DNA of 9,644 bases from Alphaproteobacteria bacterium (GCA_003451645.1 DMER01000213.1:7806-17449); one strand, 5' to 3'; positions 1 through 6,217 are shown, counted from the first letter of the stretch. Program-made: numbers and translations. Notes: generated by a model not told the origin, from the sequence alone.

Positions 1-564
1 GTCACCGCCGGCGCAAACCCGATCCTGATCACCACTGACCCTGCCAAGGCTGGCGCGGTATCCCAGATTGAGACTTATGCAAGCCTGCTCAAGGCCCAGG
101 CCCTGATCGCCGAGACCCCCGCGGCCCTGAGCCAGCTGGTCAAGGACCACAGCAATTCTGCTGTCTTTGTCGATACTCCGGGGTTGAACCATCTGGCGGC
201 GGAGGAAAGCGCAGGCATGCGCGACCTTCTGAATGCCAGCGGCGGCGAAGCCGTTTGGGTCTGTGCGGCCGGAGGGGACACGGATGATTTGATTGAGACG
301 GCGCAAGCCTATGCCCGTTTGGGTGTGCGCCGGGCGATCTTCACCCGCTTGGACTCAACAAGGCGGCTCGGCTCCATTATCGCCGCGGCGTCCGCGGGCC
401 GCATCGCTATGGCGCATGCTGCGTCCTCGGCCTTCCTCGCCGACGGTTTAGAGACATTAAACCCGCACGGGGTCGCAACGCGGCTCCTGCAAGGCTACGC
501 GAAAATGCTCCCCGAATCCGCGCCCGCAGAGGCCGCGGAATTGAATACCCCGTCATCCTCATAA
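1..564 (+). CDS. flhF: FlhF-like flagellar SRP-family GTPase, C-terminal part (5' truncated)
   Basis: The reading frame is open from base 1 to a TAA at 562-564, giving 187 visible residues with the start outside the window. Seen: the C-terminal part of an SRP-type GTPase (G) domain. It has a TTDPAKAGAVSQIETYA stretch at visible residues 11-27, which sits where FlhF and Ffh carry DTYR-x-x-A-x-x-QL-x-x-YA. It also has a DTPG G3 motif at 58-61 and a TRLDSTRRLG segment at 115-124 in place of the TKLDE G4 motif. Known: FlhF places the flagellum at the cell pole and works with FlhG, whose gene follows after 18 bases. The motifs are more degenerate than in Ffh or FtsY, and the alphaproteobacterial FlhF branch fits better than an SRP receptor. 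The P-loop and any N-terminal B domain lie outside the window, so GTPase competence cannot be judged. The last 20 or so residues are low-complexity (Ala, Pro, Ser). Confidence 0.85.
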   Translation, partial: VTAGANPILITTDPAKAGAVSQIETYASLLKAQALIAETPAALSQLVKDHSNSAVFVDTPGLNHLAAEESAGMRDLLNASGGEAVWVCAAGGDTDDLIETAQAYARLGVRRAIFTRLDSTRRLGSIIAAASAGRIAMAHAASSAFLADGLETLNPHGVATRLLQGYAKMLPESAPAEAAELNTPSSS

Positions 565-582
565 GCCCTGAAAGAAAAGCCC

Positions 583-1437
583 ATGAGCAATCTTGCACTT
601 GTCAATGCCGCGCCGGCTCAGCAACCCATCGCCCGCAACCTGATCGCCATCGCCAGTGGCAAGGGCGGTGTGGGTAAGACCTGGGCCGCCGCAACCTTAA
701 GCCAAGCCTTGTCTTTCTCAGGACGCCGCATGTTGTTGATCGATGGCGATCTGGGCCTGGCCAATGTCGATGTCCAACTGGGCCTGCAACCGGGAAGCGA
801 TCTCGCCGATGCGATCAGTGGGCGGAAGGCCTTTGCCGATGCCGTCACACCTGTCGCGGGCGGGGCTGGTGCCAAGGGCGGGTTCGATATTCTGGCCGGA
901 CGCTCTGGCTCGGCGGTGCTGCATCAGCTGAACCCGGCCGAATGGGCGCGCCTGATGCGGGGGATTTCGGCCCTCGCCGGCTTTTATGATGTGGCTATCT
1001 TGGATTTGGGTGCGGGCGCGGATGCGCTCGTCCTCAATCTGGCGCAGGCCGCTCAGACAATCCTCATTGTGCTGACGGATGAACCCACATCCCTCACCGA
1101 TGCTTACGCGCTCATCAAGCGTCTGGCCCAGCATGGCCGGGTCAAGGGCATCGAGTTGCTCATCAACATGGCCGCCGATCATCAGTATGGGCGGCGTACC
1201 GCTGAGGCCTTGAACCGGGCCGCGCGCGGGTTCTTGAATTTGGAACTGCCGGTTGCCGGGATCATCCGGCGCGATCCTAAGGTGCGCGAGGCCATCCGGC
1301 GTCAGGCGCCTTTTATGGCCCGCTTCCCGCAGAGCCCTGCCGCCGCCGATGTCAGTGCACTGAGCGACTATCTCATCCGTGCCCAAGGCCTCGCCCCTGC
1401 CCCCGCGAGCCCCAAAATTCAAGGGACTTGGCGGTGA
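583..1437 (+). CDS. flhG: FlhG/MinD-like P-loop ATPase controlling flagellar number
   Basis: This encodes a 284-residue ParA/MinD-superfamily ATPase. Seen: a deviant Walker A KGGVGKT at residues 27-33 with the signature first lysine, the switch I segment DGDLGLANVD at 54-63, a Walker B region YDVAILDLGAGAD at 135-147 with Asp141, and a nucleotide-contact-like TDEPTSLTDAYALIK segment around 167-181. The DGDLGLANVD wording is typical of FlhG/YlxH rather than of MinD or plasmid ParA proteins. Known: FlhG antagonises or stimulates FlhF and limits flagellar number. The N-terminus before the P-loop lacks an obvious DQAxxLR activator motif, which many FlhG proteins use to stimulate FlhF GTPase activity. 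The ATG has only a purine-rich GAAAGAAAAG upstream as a weak ribosome site, and it starts 18 bases after the flhF stop, consistent with one operon. A chromosome-partitioning ParA is the main alternative but is unlikely in this context. Confidence 0.87.
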   Translation: MSNLALVNAAPAQQPIARNLIAIASGKGGVGKTWAAATLSQALSFSGRRMLLIDGDLGLANVDVQLGLQPGSDLADAISGRKAFADAVTPVAGGAGAKGGFDILAGRSGSAVLHQLNPAEWARLMRGISALAGFYDVAILDLGAGADALVLNLAQAAQTILIVLTDEPTSLTDAYALIKRLAQHGRVKGIELLINMAADHQYGRRTAEALNRAARGFLNLELPVAGIIRRDPKVREAIRRQAPFMARFPQSPAAADVSALSDYLIRAQGLAPAPASPKIQGTWR

Positions 1438-1662
1438 GAGAAATGCAGGCGATCCGGCATCCACGCGGGACGCATGGGTGCTCGGCATCAACTCATCGTC
1501 ACCGAATCGTTAACAAGCCGACACAAATTCTCGTTTAACGTTCTAATTTTGCAACACCGCCTCATTCCCTCGCCGTTTTGGTACTGTCGAGGCTTCGCGC
1601 GGAGCCCTGCCTCGTTTACAGTCTAAGGCAGTGCGCTCAGGCCATTGGACAGGGGGAACGAG
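1438..1662. other. Intergenic region after flhG with possible promoter elements
   Basis: This stretch of about 225 bases has no convincing gene. Seen: an imperfect hairpin at 1457-1481 (ten-base arms GCATCCACGC and GCATGGGTGC, one wobble, one mismatch, loop GGGAC) with no T tract, so it is at best a weak or Rho-type end for flhG. An AT-rich block at about 1504-1550 contains a GANTC site (GAATC, 1504-1508) and two TTAAC half-sites (1510-1514 and 1535-1539) that are not spaced like a full CtrA box. At 1579-1593 the order TGG-N11-C keeps the GG and GC dinucleotides of a sigma-54 promoter with the right ten-base gap, but the TT of TTGC is missing. The promoter of the next gene probably lies here; which element is used cannot be told by eye. 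Confidence 0.4.
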
Positions 1663-1995
1663 ATGCTCGAGAGTATTTGGAACACTGTATTATCGGTATT
1701 TGGCAGTGGCGATCTTGTGACGCGGGTGGTGATGCTCGTGATTGTCTTGATTGTAGGCCTGCGTTTGCAGGCTGTCGGCAATATCATCAACGCAACATTT
1801 TCGGCCCTGGTCGTGTTTGGTCTGGCAAGGCTGGCGATCTTGGTCTCGCAAGGCGTGCCGGCGGGTGACCTGCCGGGACGCGCATGGGCGGACCTTGGCG
1901 AGATGCGCGTGAGCGAACTCGCTGTCTATTTCTTGGCCTTCGCGATTGTGATATTGATCATTCGTCAAATCAGGGTTCTGGCGCGCCGCGATTAA
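1663..1995 (+). CDS. Small membrane protein of unknown function (three predicted TM segments)
   Basis: I do not recognise this 110-residue protein. Start choice: an in-frame TTG lies at 1645, but the ATG at 1663 is preceded by AGGGGG at 1651-1656, a good ribosome site with six-base spacing. Seen: hydrophobic segments at about residues 18-35 (rich in V, I, L), 44-62 and 86-102, a polar loop of about 20 residues between the second and third, and a basic C-terminus (RQIRVLARRD). With that charge pattern the C-terminus is probably cytoplasmic. No catalytic motif or metal-binding cluster is visible. The gene follows flhFG and is followed 104 bases later by a second small gene whose product has the same three-segment layout, so the two may form a pair. 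A flagellar or polar role is inference from position only. Confidence 0.75.
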   Translation: MLESIWNTVLSVFGSGDLVTRVVMLVIVLIVGLRLQAVGNIINATFSALVVFGLARLAILVSQGVPAGDLPGRAWADLGEMRVSELAVYFLAFAIVILIIRQIRVLARRD

Positions 1996-2030
1996 AGGCG
2001 GGGATAAACCAGAGCTTGTGAAGGCTGGGC

Positions 2031-2054
2031 CGGTTGGCAGGTAGCTGCCAATCG
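2031..2054 (+). other. Strong hairpin / inverted repeat between the two small membrane-protein genes
   Basis: Ten-base arms CGGTTGGCAG (2031-2040) and CTGCCAATCG (2045-2054) pair completely with one G-U wobble around a GTAG loop. It lies 35 bases after the stop at 1995 and 45 bases before the ATG at 2100. There is no T tract after it, so it is not a classical terminator. It could be an mRNA processing or stability element within a two-gene transcript, or a palindromic protein-binding site. Confidence 0.6.
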
Positions 2055-2099
2055 CAGTATGCGTGGCGATCAAAACAAAAAGAGTGGGTGGGCGCGATC

Positions 2100-2498
2100 A
2101 TGGACCGGACTTGGGTTTTGTGGATTGGTGAAGTGTTCCAAAGCGCCTTGACGCTTGAATGGCTCATCATCTCTGGCGGCTTGTCTGTCCTTGCGGGCCT
2201 CGTGGCGACCCGCTTCAATCAGTGTTTTATCCTGTCCTTGTTGGTGACGGTGATCTTTTTGGCTGTGTCGCTCGTGTTGCCGGAGATACTCGCGGGGCTC
2301 ACGGATCCTGCGGCAATGTCGCAAGCATTTAGCGTGCGCTACACGGTCTTCGCGGATGGGTTTCGGAATGAAATCCCGCGTATCCTTATCGAGCTTTTCA
2401 TGAACCTGTTCATCATCATGACCGTGTATGGCCAAAAGGTGGACATGTTCCGGGATGTCGCTTACACGGCCACGCCGCACGATCCTATCCCGCACTAA
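2100..2498 (+). CDS. Small membrane protein of unknown function (second of a pair)
   Basis: This 132-residue protein is not recognised. Start choice: the frame can be opened at a TTG at 2034, but that lies inside the hairpin, and residues before the ATG at 2100 look unlike coding sequence. GGGTGGG at 2086-2092 is a weak ribosome site with seven-base spacing; an in-frame GTG at 2088 is an alternative. Seen: hydrophobic segments at about 21-37, 42-64 and 93-110, a polar stretch between the second and third (residues 66-92), and a short C-terminal tail ending HDPIPH. The order of segments and the loop position resemble the preceding 110-residue protein, although no clear residue-level similarity is visible. 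It ends 13 bases before the convergent DoxX gene, and no terminator is seen between them. Confidence 0.72.
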   Translation: MDRTWVLWIGEVFQSALTLEWLIISGGLSVLAGLVATRFNQCFILSLLVTVIFLAVSLVLPEILAGLTDPAAMSQAFSVRYTVFADGFRNEIPRILIELFMNLFIIMTVYGQKVDMFRDVAYTATPHDPIPH

Positions 2499-2511
2499 AG
2501 ACGCCGCACCC

Positions 2512-2919
2512 TCACTCGCCGCGCCAGCTATCGATGCTCCACGCGCCGGCGCCCTGCCCGATCAGGATCAGCAGCCCGCCAGCAAGACCCATATTCTTTG
2601 TGAACAGCTCGGCCTGCAGCGCGCGCGCCGAGGCCTCGGCGAACCAGAAATCGTGGATCAGATAGGTCACGATTAGGGTATAGGCGAACAGGATGAGAGC
2701 CGCACTGCGCGTGCGGAAACCGATCAACACGCCAAACCCGCATACAAGCTCAACCAACAGCGCTAACGCCAGCAGGACATAGCGATAAGGCAGCCCATGC
2801 GCCGCAATGAACGTGGCGGTCGCCTCCCAATTTTGCATTTTGTTAAGGGCCGCAAGCAAAAAGATAGCCGCAATAATTCCGCGGCCGAACACAGGGGCTA
2901 ACCTCTCACCGACTGACAT
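2512..2919 (-). CDS. DoxX-family inner-membrane protein
   Basis: This encodes a 135-residue, four-helix membrane protein. Seen: an N-terminal R-G-I-I-A-A-I-F-L-L-A-A-L-N-K segment (residues 13-27) with the lysine typical of the family at the end of helix 1, a second and third helix at about 46-67 and 71-88 separated by the GFRTRSAA turn, LIHDFW at about 87-92 matching the usual His-x-Phe-Trp region, and a K-N-M-G-L-A-G-G start to the last helix at 108-115. Known: DoxX/YphA-type proteins are small integral membrane proteins, some linked to thiosulfate:quinone oxidoreductase or to oxidative stress, but most have no defined role. The start is supported by AGGAGGG (complement of 2926-2932), six bases before the ATG. 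It is transcribed away from the TolB-like gene, with about 110 bases of shared upstream DNA. Confidence 0.85.
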   Translation of the reverse strand: MSVGERLAPVFGRGIIAAIFLLAALNKMQNWEATATFIAAHGLPYRYVLLALALLVELVCGFGVLIGFRTRSAALILFAYTLIVTYLIHDFWFAEASARALQAELFTKNMGLAGGLLILIGQGAGAWSIDSWRGE

Positions 2920-2976
2920 GCTGGACCCTCCTGGCTTTTCGTCACGGCGCCTCTTGCGGAAAGTAGAGTGTCAACC

Positions 2977-2991
2977 TTAAGGAAGGCGTAA
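2977..2991. promoter_or_regulatory. Candidate CtrA box upstream of the TolB-like gene
   Basis: TTAA at 2977-2980, seven bases, then GTAA at 2988-2991: seven of eight positions match the palindromic CtrA consensus TTAA-N7-TTAA. It lies 40 bases upstream of the ATG at 3031, in the divergent interval with the DoxX gene. A one-mismatch match can occur by chance, so this is only a candidate. A small perfect hairpin (GGCCGT / ACGGCC, loop TCGC, 2993-3008) follows directly. Confidence 0.35.
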
Positions 2992-3030
2992 TGGCCGTTC
3001 GCACGGCCGCAAGGGAGCGTCTGGATCGCC

Positions 3031-3474
3031 ATGCTGGAACAAGGGATCATACTTGCGGCCATGCTCGGCACCATCCTGGTGCTGTCGCTCATCGCCTGGT
3101 GGCTGTTCCGTGCGCCTCGCCCCAAAGTGCCGGATGAGGGACCGATCCGCATCGCGGTCCGGCCCATTCGCGATCTGCAGCCAGACCCTCAGCATCTCTA
3201 TTTGGGTGACGGCATGGCGCGCGATCTGGTCGCGGCACTCCAGCGCTATGACCGCGTCGAGGCCCATGTGAGTGAGGGCCCGGCCCGATTTGTGCTCGAT
3301 GGTTCGGTCAAGATCACCGGCCCCCGGCTTGCGATGGCACTCAACGTTACTTCTTACGACCGCCAATTCTGGAAAGGCGGAGGGGACGCGCTCTTGAAGG
3401 ACGTGCCCGCCCTTCAGCAAAAGACGATCGACTCTCTTGCACGCACGTTAAAGGTCGCTGCCAAGAAACCGTGA
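3031..3474 (+). CDS. Membrane-anchored TolB/adenylate-cyclase N-terminal-like domain protein
   Basis: This encodes 147 residues. Seen: a membrane anchor at residues 6-26, a short R/P/K linker, then a compact domain at about 38-145. The domain follows the order of the TolB-like N-terminal domain often fused to class III adenylate cyclases and TPR proteins: IRIAVRPIRDL (strand), PDPQHLYLGDGMARDLVAAL (the family has DPE-x-x-Y-x-A-D-G-x-x-x-D-L-x-x-x-L), ARFVLDGSVK (family RYVLEGSVR), and a final LKDVPALQQKTIDSLARTL resembling the D-x-F-x-L-Q-D-E-I segment. About 20 residues usual between the second and third elements are missing, and there is no cyclase, winged-helix or TPR partner. Start: AAGGGAG at 3011-3017 is rather far (13 bases) from the ATG, and no alternative in-frame start exists upstream before a TAA at 2989. 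It is convergent with fliJ, 16 bases away. Function unknown; a periplasmic ligand- or protein-binding role is inference. Confidence 0.7.
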   Translation: MLEQGIILAAMLGTILVLSLIAWWLFRAPRPKVPDEGPIRIAVRPIRDLQPDPQHLYLGDGMARDLVAALQRYDRVEAHVSEGPARFVLDGSVKITGPRLAMALNVTSYDRQFWKGGGDALLKDVPALQQKTIDSLARTLKVAAKKP

Positions 3475-3490
3475 GTTCTGCGGCGTTCCA

Positions 3491-3919
3491 TCACACGCCA
3501 GCGTCCGCCGCCTTATGCACGTGCTGCGTCAAGGCCCCCTCATCCGCCACGCTTTGCGCACGGCGCTCTTCTTGGGCGCGCTCGCGCAAGGCCGCGTTGC
3601 CCGCCTCGATCTCGTGCTTCTTCAGATCGCGGAAGGCCGCCTCCAGCTCCTCCTGGACGGTTGCGATCTGGCGCTCGACCTCATCAATAGAGCGTTGGAT
3701 ATTCTCCCGCCTGGCGATCACCGAGCGCACAAAGGTGGGATAGGCTAGCCGCCCCAGATCCGAGTTCGAGGCGCGGCGCTGCTCGTCCTGCATCATGACT
3801 TCCAGGTCTTGCGTCTTGCGGCCAAGATCGGCGCGCATGTCCTGCAAGGATTTCAAACGGCGTTGCACATCGTCGACCTTGAATTTGTGCAGCCGGACCA
3901 AAACATCACGCGATCTCAT
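3491..3919 (-). CDS. fliJ: FliJ, flagellar export ATPase stalk/chaperone protein
   Basis: This encodes a 142-residue, almost entirely helical protein rich in R, E, Q, D, A and L and predicted to form a two-helix coiled coil. Seen: an MRSRDVLVRLHKFKVDDVQRR-type start, a central AYPTFVRSVIARREN segment (about 59-73), and a long second helix at about 75-125. The MRSRD start and the central YPTF are typical of alphaproteobacterial FliJ. Known: FliJ is the gamma-like stalk inside the FliI hexamer and links it to FlhA in the flagellar type III export gate. The length is normal for the family. The ribosome site reads GGAGGGG on the minus strand (complement of 3924-3930), close before the ATG. It starts 18 bases after the fliI stop, so the two are very likely co-transcribed. 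FliJ proteins are poorly conserved, so the call leans on the neighbour as well. Confidence 0.85.
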   Translation of the reverse strand: MRSRDVLVRLHKFKVDDVQRRLKSLQDMRADLGRKTQDLEVMMQDEQRRASNSDLGRLAYPTFVRSVIARRENIQRSIDEVERQIATVQEELEAAFRDLKKHEIEAGNAALRERAQEERRAQSVADEGALTQHVHKAADAGV

Positions 3920-3937
3920 GTGCCCCCTCCATCGCTC

Positions 3938-5257
3938 TTACTGTGCGTCACTCAAAATGGCCGCTAAATGCTGATACCCCTCAGCAAGATTGGCGGCCTC
4001 GCGCTTGCCCTGCGCCAGAAAGGCGTCGAGCGCCGGATAGAGCCTGATCGCCATGTCGATCACGGGATCGCTCCCCGCCTTATAGGCCCCCAGCCTGATC
4101 AGCTCGGCCATGTCCTCATAGGCCGCCAGGATGCGCCGGGCGCGGACAACCACCTCGTTCTCCGCCGCGGTGTTACAGCCCGGCATCACCCGTGACAGCG
4201 AGCGCAAGACATTTATGGCCGGATAGCGTCCCCGCTCCGCGATCGCACGCTCCAGCACGACATGCCCGTCCAGAATGCCGCGCACCGCATCGGCCACCGG
4301 CTCATTGTGGTCGTCGCCTTCGACGAGCACGGTGAACAGCCCCGTGATCGCGCCCTGCCCGCCAACCCCGGGCCCCGCGCGCTCCAGTAATTTCGGGAGT
4401 TCCGCGAACACCGAGGGCGTATACCCTTTGGAGGCAGGCGGCTCTCCACTAGCGAGGCCGATTTCACGCTGAGCCATGGCAAAGCGCGTTACGGAGTCCA
4501 TCATGCACAGGACCTGCGCGCCCTGATCGCGGAAGTACTCCGCCGCGGCCAGCGTCAGATAGGCCGCCTGCCGGCGCAAAAGTGCCGCTTCGTCCGACGT
4601 CGCAACAATCACCACGCTGCGCGCAAGGCCTTCCGCGCCCAGATCTTCCTCGATGAACTCCTGCACCTCACGGCCGCGCTCGCCGATCAGGCCAATGACC
4701 GCCACATCGCAGGCTGTATTGCGCGCCAGCATCGACATCAATACCGACTTGCCTACGCCGGACGCCGCGAAGATGCCCAGCCGCTGGCCCTCGCAGACAG
4801 TCGCGAATGTATTGAGCGCGCGCACCCCAAGGTCAAGCTTGGGGCCTACCCTGCCGCGCTGATGCGCAGGCGGCGGGGCGGCACGCAACGGATAGGCTTG
4901 ATGCCCCTCGCCCAAAGGGCCACGGCCATCGATGGGTTCGCCAAAGGCGTTGATCACCCGGCCCAGCCATCCCCATGCAGGATAAATCGCCGGCACATCC
5001 GGATCGAGATCCGCACGCGCGCCCAGCCGCACCCCTTGCAATGGATCAAAGGCCAGACACACAGCGCGGCCATTCTGAAAGCCTGCCACCTCGCATCGCA
5101 CGCCTGCGCCGCCGGGTCCTCGAATGGTCAGCCTTGACCCCACACTCAGCGCCCCTTGCGGACAGGCAACCTCGATCATCAGCCCACGCACGCCCGTCAC
5201 TTTTCCAAAAGTCTGGAAAAGCGGCACCGTGTCCACAATCTGCTGAAGTGCGTTCAA
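3938..5257 (-). CDS. fliI: FliI, flagellum-specific type III export ATPase
   Basis: This encodes a 439-residue ATPase of the F1-beta/FliI/YscN family, the normal length. Seen: an N-terminal beta-barrel region (about 15-90), the [15 protein letters not shown] motif at 101-115, a P-loop AASGVGKS at 164-171, [11 protein letters not shown] at 191-201 with the catalytic-glutamate region, a Walker [13 protein letters not shown] at 249-260 (Asp254), [18 protein letters not shown] at 278-295, and the family signature [11 protein letters not shown] at 346-356. The PSVF and GYT sequences separate it from the ATP synthase beta subunit. Known: it unloads export substrates and uses ATP at the base of the flagellar export gate. 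The start is a TTG (complement of 5255-5257); no ATG or GTG lies between it and the in-frame stop upstream, and AAAGAGCGGGG before it is a modest ribosome site. A GTG at codon 8 is an alternative. It is divergent from ctrA across 267 bases with CtrA-like boxes. Confidence 0.95.
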   Translation of the reverse strand: MNALQQIVDTVPLFQTFGKVTGVRGLMIEVACPQGALSVGSRLTIRGPGGAGVRCEVAGFQNGRAVCLAFDPLQGVRLGARADLDPDVPAIYPAWGWLGRVINAFGEPIDGRGPLGEGHQAYPLRAAPPPAHQRGRVGPKLDLGVRALNTFATVCEGQRLGIFAASGVGKSVLMSMLARNTACDVAVIGLIGERGREVQEFIEEDLGAEGLARSVVIVATSDEAALLRRQAAYLTLAAAEYFRDQGAQVLCMMDSVTRFAMAQREIGLASGEPPASKGYTPSVFAELPKLLERAGPGVGGQGAITGLFTVLVEGDDHNEPVADAVRGILDGHVVLERAIAERGRYPAINVLRSLSRVMPGCNTAAENEVVVRARRILAAYEDMAELIRLGAYKAGSDPVIDMAIRLYPALDAFLAQGKREAANLAEGYQHLAAILSDAQ

Positions 5258-5317
5258 GCCCCGCTCTTTCGAAATCTGATCTTCGTTACACCTGCGAAAA
5301 CATTATGTCCGGCAGGC

Positions 5318-5332
5318 TTAAAATCGCGCTAA
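5318..5332. promoter_or_regulatory. Candidate CtrA box, fliI-proximal
   Basis: TTAA at 5318-5321, seven bases, then CTAA at 5329-5332: seven of eight positions match TTAA-N7-TTAA. It is 61 bases upstream of the fliI start on the minus strand, a fitting place for control of fliI-fliJ, a class of gene known to be CtrA-controlled in Caulobacter. Position and match are seen; binding is inference. Confidence 0.45.
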
Positions 5333-5460
5333 GACCGTCGCACAACAAACTTTTCACTTTTGTGAATCGCGGCCAAATTTGTCCGGGCACGGAAGGATCG
5401 GCGTTGCCAGCTTTACTGCGAAACGCTTAATTGGTTTAACCATTTAGCGACGGTTAGGGT

Positions 5461-5475
5461 TTAGATTCGCTTTAA
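5461..5475. promoter_or_regulatory. Candidate CtrA box with embedded CcrM site, ctrA-proximal
   Basis: TTAG at 5461-5464, seven bases, TTAA at 5472-5475: seven of eight match to TTAA-N7-TTAA. The G of TTAG begins a GATTC (5464-5468), so a GANTC methylation site sits in the spacer. It lies 50 bases upstream of the ctrA ATG and overlaps a possible -10 (TTAAAT, 5472-5477), so it could report CtrA autoregulation combined with methylation timing. This is inference from motif and position. Confidence 0.45.
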
Positions 5476-5524
5476 ATGTGGACGCGAAGTGCGCCACCTT
5501 GCGGGCGAGGGGAGATGAAGGACG

Positions 5525-6217
5525 ATGCGGGTTTTACTGATTGAAGACGATAGCGCGATGGCGCAGAGCATCGAATTGATGCTCAAATCCGAAGGATTCA
5601 ATGTCTATACGACCGATCTCGGCGAAGAAGGCGTCGATTTGGGTAAGTTGTATGACTACGACATTATCATTCTGGATTTGCAATTGCCCGATATGAGCGG
5701 CTTTGACGTGCTGCGTCAGCTGCGTGTGAACAAGATCGGCACGCCGATCTTGATCCTGTCGGGCTCCGCGGCAATCGAAAACAAGGTCAAGGGTCTGGGC
5801 TTTGGCGCAGACGACTATATGACCAAGCCGTTCCACAAGGATGAGCTGATCGCACGCGTGCATGCTGTCGTGCGCCGCTCCAAGGGCCATTCGCAATCGG
5901 TCATTCAGACGGGCCGCCTGCTCGTCAATCTCGACACCAAGACGGTTGAGGTCGATGGTCAGCGCGTGCATCTGACGGGCAAAGAATATCAAATGCTGGA
6001 GCTGTTGAGCCTGCGCAAGGGCACGACGCTCACCAAGGAGATGTTCCTGAACCATCTTTATGGCGGTATGGACGAGCCGGAGCTCAAGATCATCGACGTC
6101 TTCATCTGCAAGCTACGCAAGAAATTGCAAGCGGCGGCGGGTCAGCACTATATCGAAACCGTGTGGGGCCGCGGCTATGTCTTGCGCGATCCCAATGATG
6201 GCGCCCGCGCGGCGTAA
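5525..6217 (+). CDS. ctrA: CtrA, cell-cycle master response regulator (OmpR/PhoB family)
   Basis: This encodes 230 residues. Seen: a receiver domain at 1-115 with the acidic pocket E7/D8/D9, phosphoacceptor Asp51 ([10 protein letters not shown]), switch Ser79 and Lys101 ([19 protein letters not shown]), then a winged-helix DNA-binding domain at about 125-222. The latter carries [49 protein letters not shown] and the terminal [13 protein letters not shown]. These blocks match Caulobacter CtrA almost word for word and separate it from generic OmpR or PhoB proteins. Known: phosphorylated CtrA binds TTAA-N7-TTAA, controls flagellar, division and methylation genes and, in Caulobacter, represses replication initiation. 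The C-terminus ends in Ala-Ala, the ClpXP degradation tag known from Caulobacter CtrA. Start: ATG at 5525 with GAGGGGAG (5507-5514) ten bases upstream; the ATG at 5515 is out of frame. It is monocistronic, with a terminator directly downstream. Confidence 0.97.
   Translation: MRVLLIEDDSAMAQSIELMLKSEGFNVYTTDLGEEGVDLGKLYDYDIIILDLQLPDMSGFDVLRQLRVNKIGTPILILSGSAAIENKVKGLGFGADDYMTKPFHKDELIARVHAVVRRSKGHSQSVIQTGRLLVNLDTKTVEVDGQRVHLTGKEYQMLELLSLRKGTTLTKEMFLNHLYGGMDEPELKIIDVFICKLRKKLQAAAGQHYIETVWGRGYVLRDPNDGARAA

Larger units (their letters stand above)
5258..5524. other. Divergent fliI-ctrA intergenic regulatory region
   Basis: These 267 bases separate fliI (minus) and ctrA (plus) and hold no gene. 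The ctrA-proximal half, about 5425-5477, is AT-rich and crowded with TTA elements. These include TTAA at 5427-5430 and TTAACCAT at 5436-5443, an eight-mer that, as I recall, is also reported as a CtrA-associated element, then TTAG, TTAG, TTAG and TTAA. GANTC sites of the CcrM methyltransferase type are at 5364-5368 (GAATC) and 5464-5468 (GATTC), exactly 100 bases apart. A TTAAAT at 5472-5477 could serve as a -10 element for ctrA, with the leader starting near 5484. In Caulobacter ctrA has two promoters, one sensitive to CcrM methylation and one activated by CtrA; the arrangement here is compatible with that. Confidence 0.6.

Noticed and set aside
1457..1481. Terminator of flhG
   Set aside because: The stem has a mismatch and a wobble and no T tract follows, so it is not a convincing intrinsic terminator.
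718..1491. A 257-codon open frame on the minus strand opposite flhG
   Set aside because: It is a high-GC shadow of flhG: it lacks recognisable motifs and a ribosome site, while the plus strand encodes a clear ATPase with all motifs.
1579..1593. Sigma-54 promoter before the first small membrane-protein gene
   Set aside because: It keeps only the GG/GC pair at the correct distance; the TT before GC is missing. It is too weak to list as a promoter by itself, so it is noted in the intergenic entry only.
1645..1662. TTG start extending the first small membrane protein by six codons
   Set aside because: The extension overlaps the ribosome site AGGGGG that serves the ATG at 1663.
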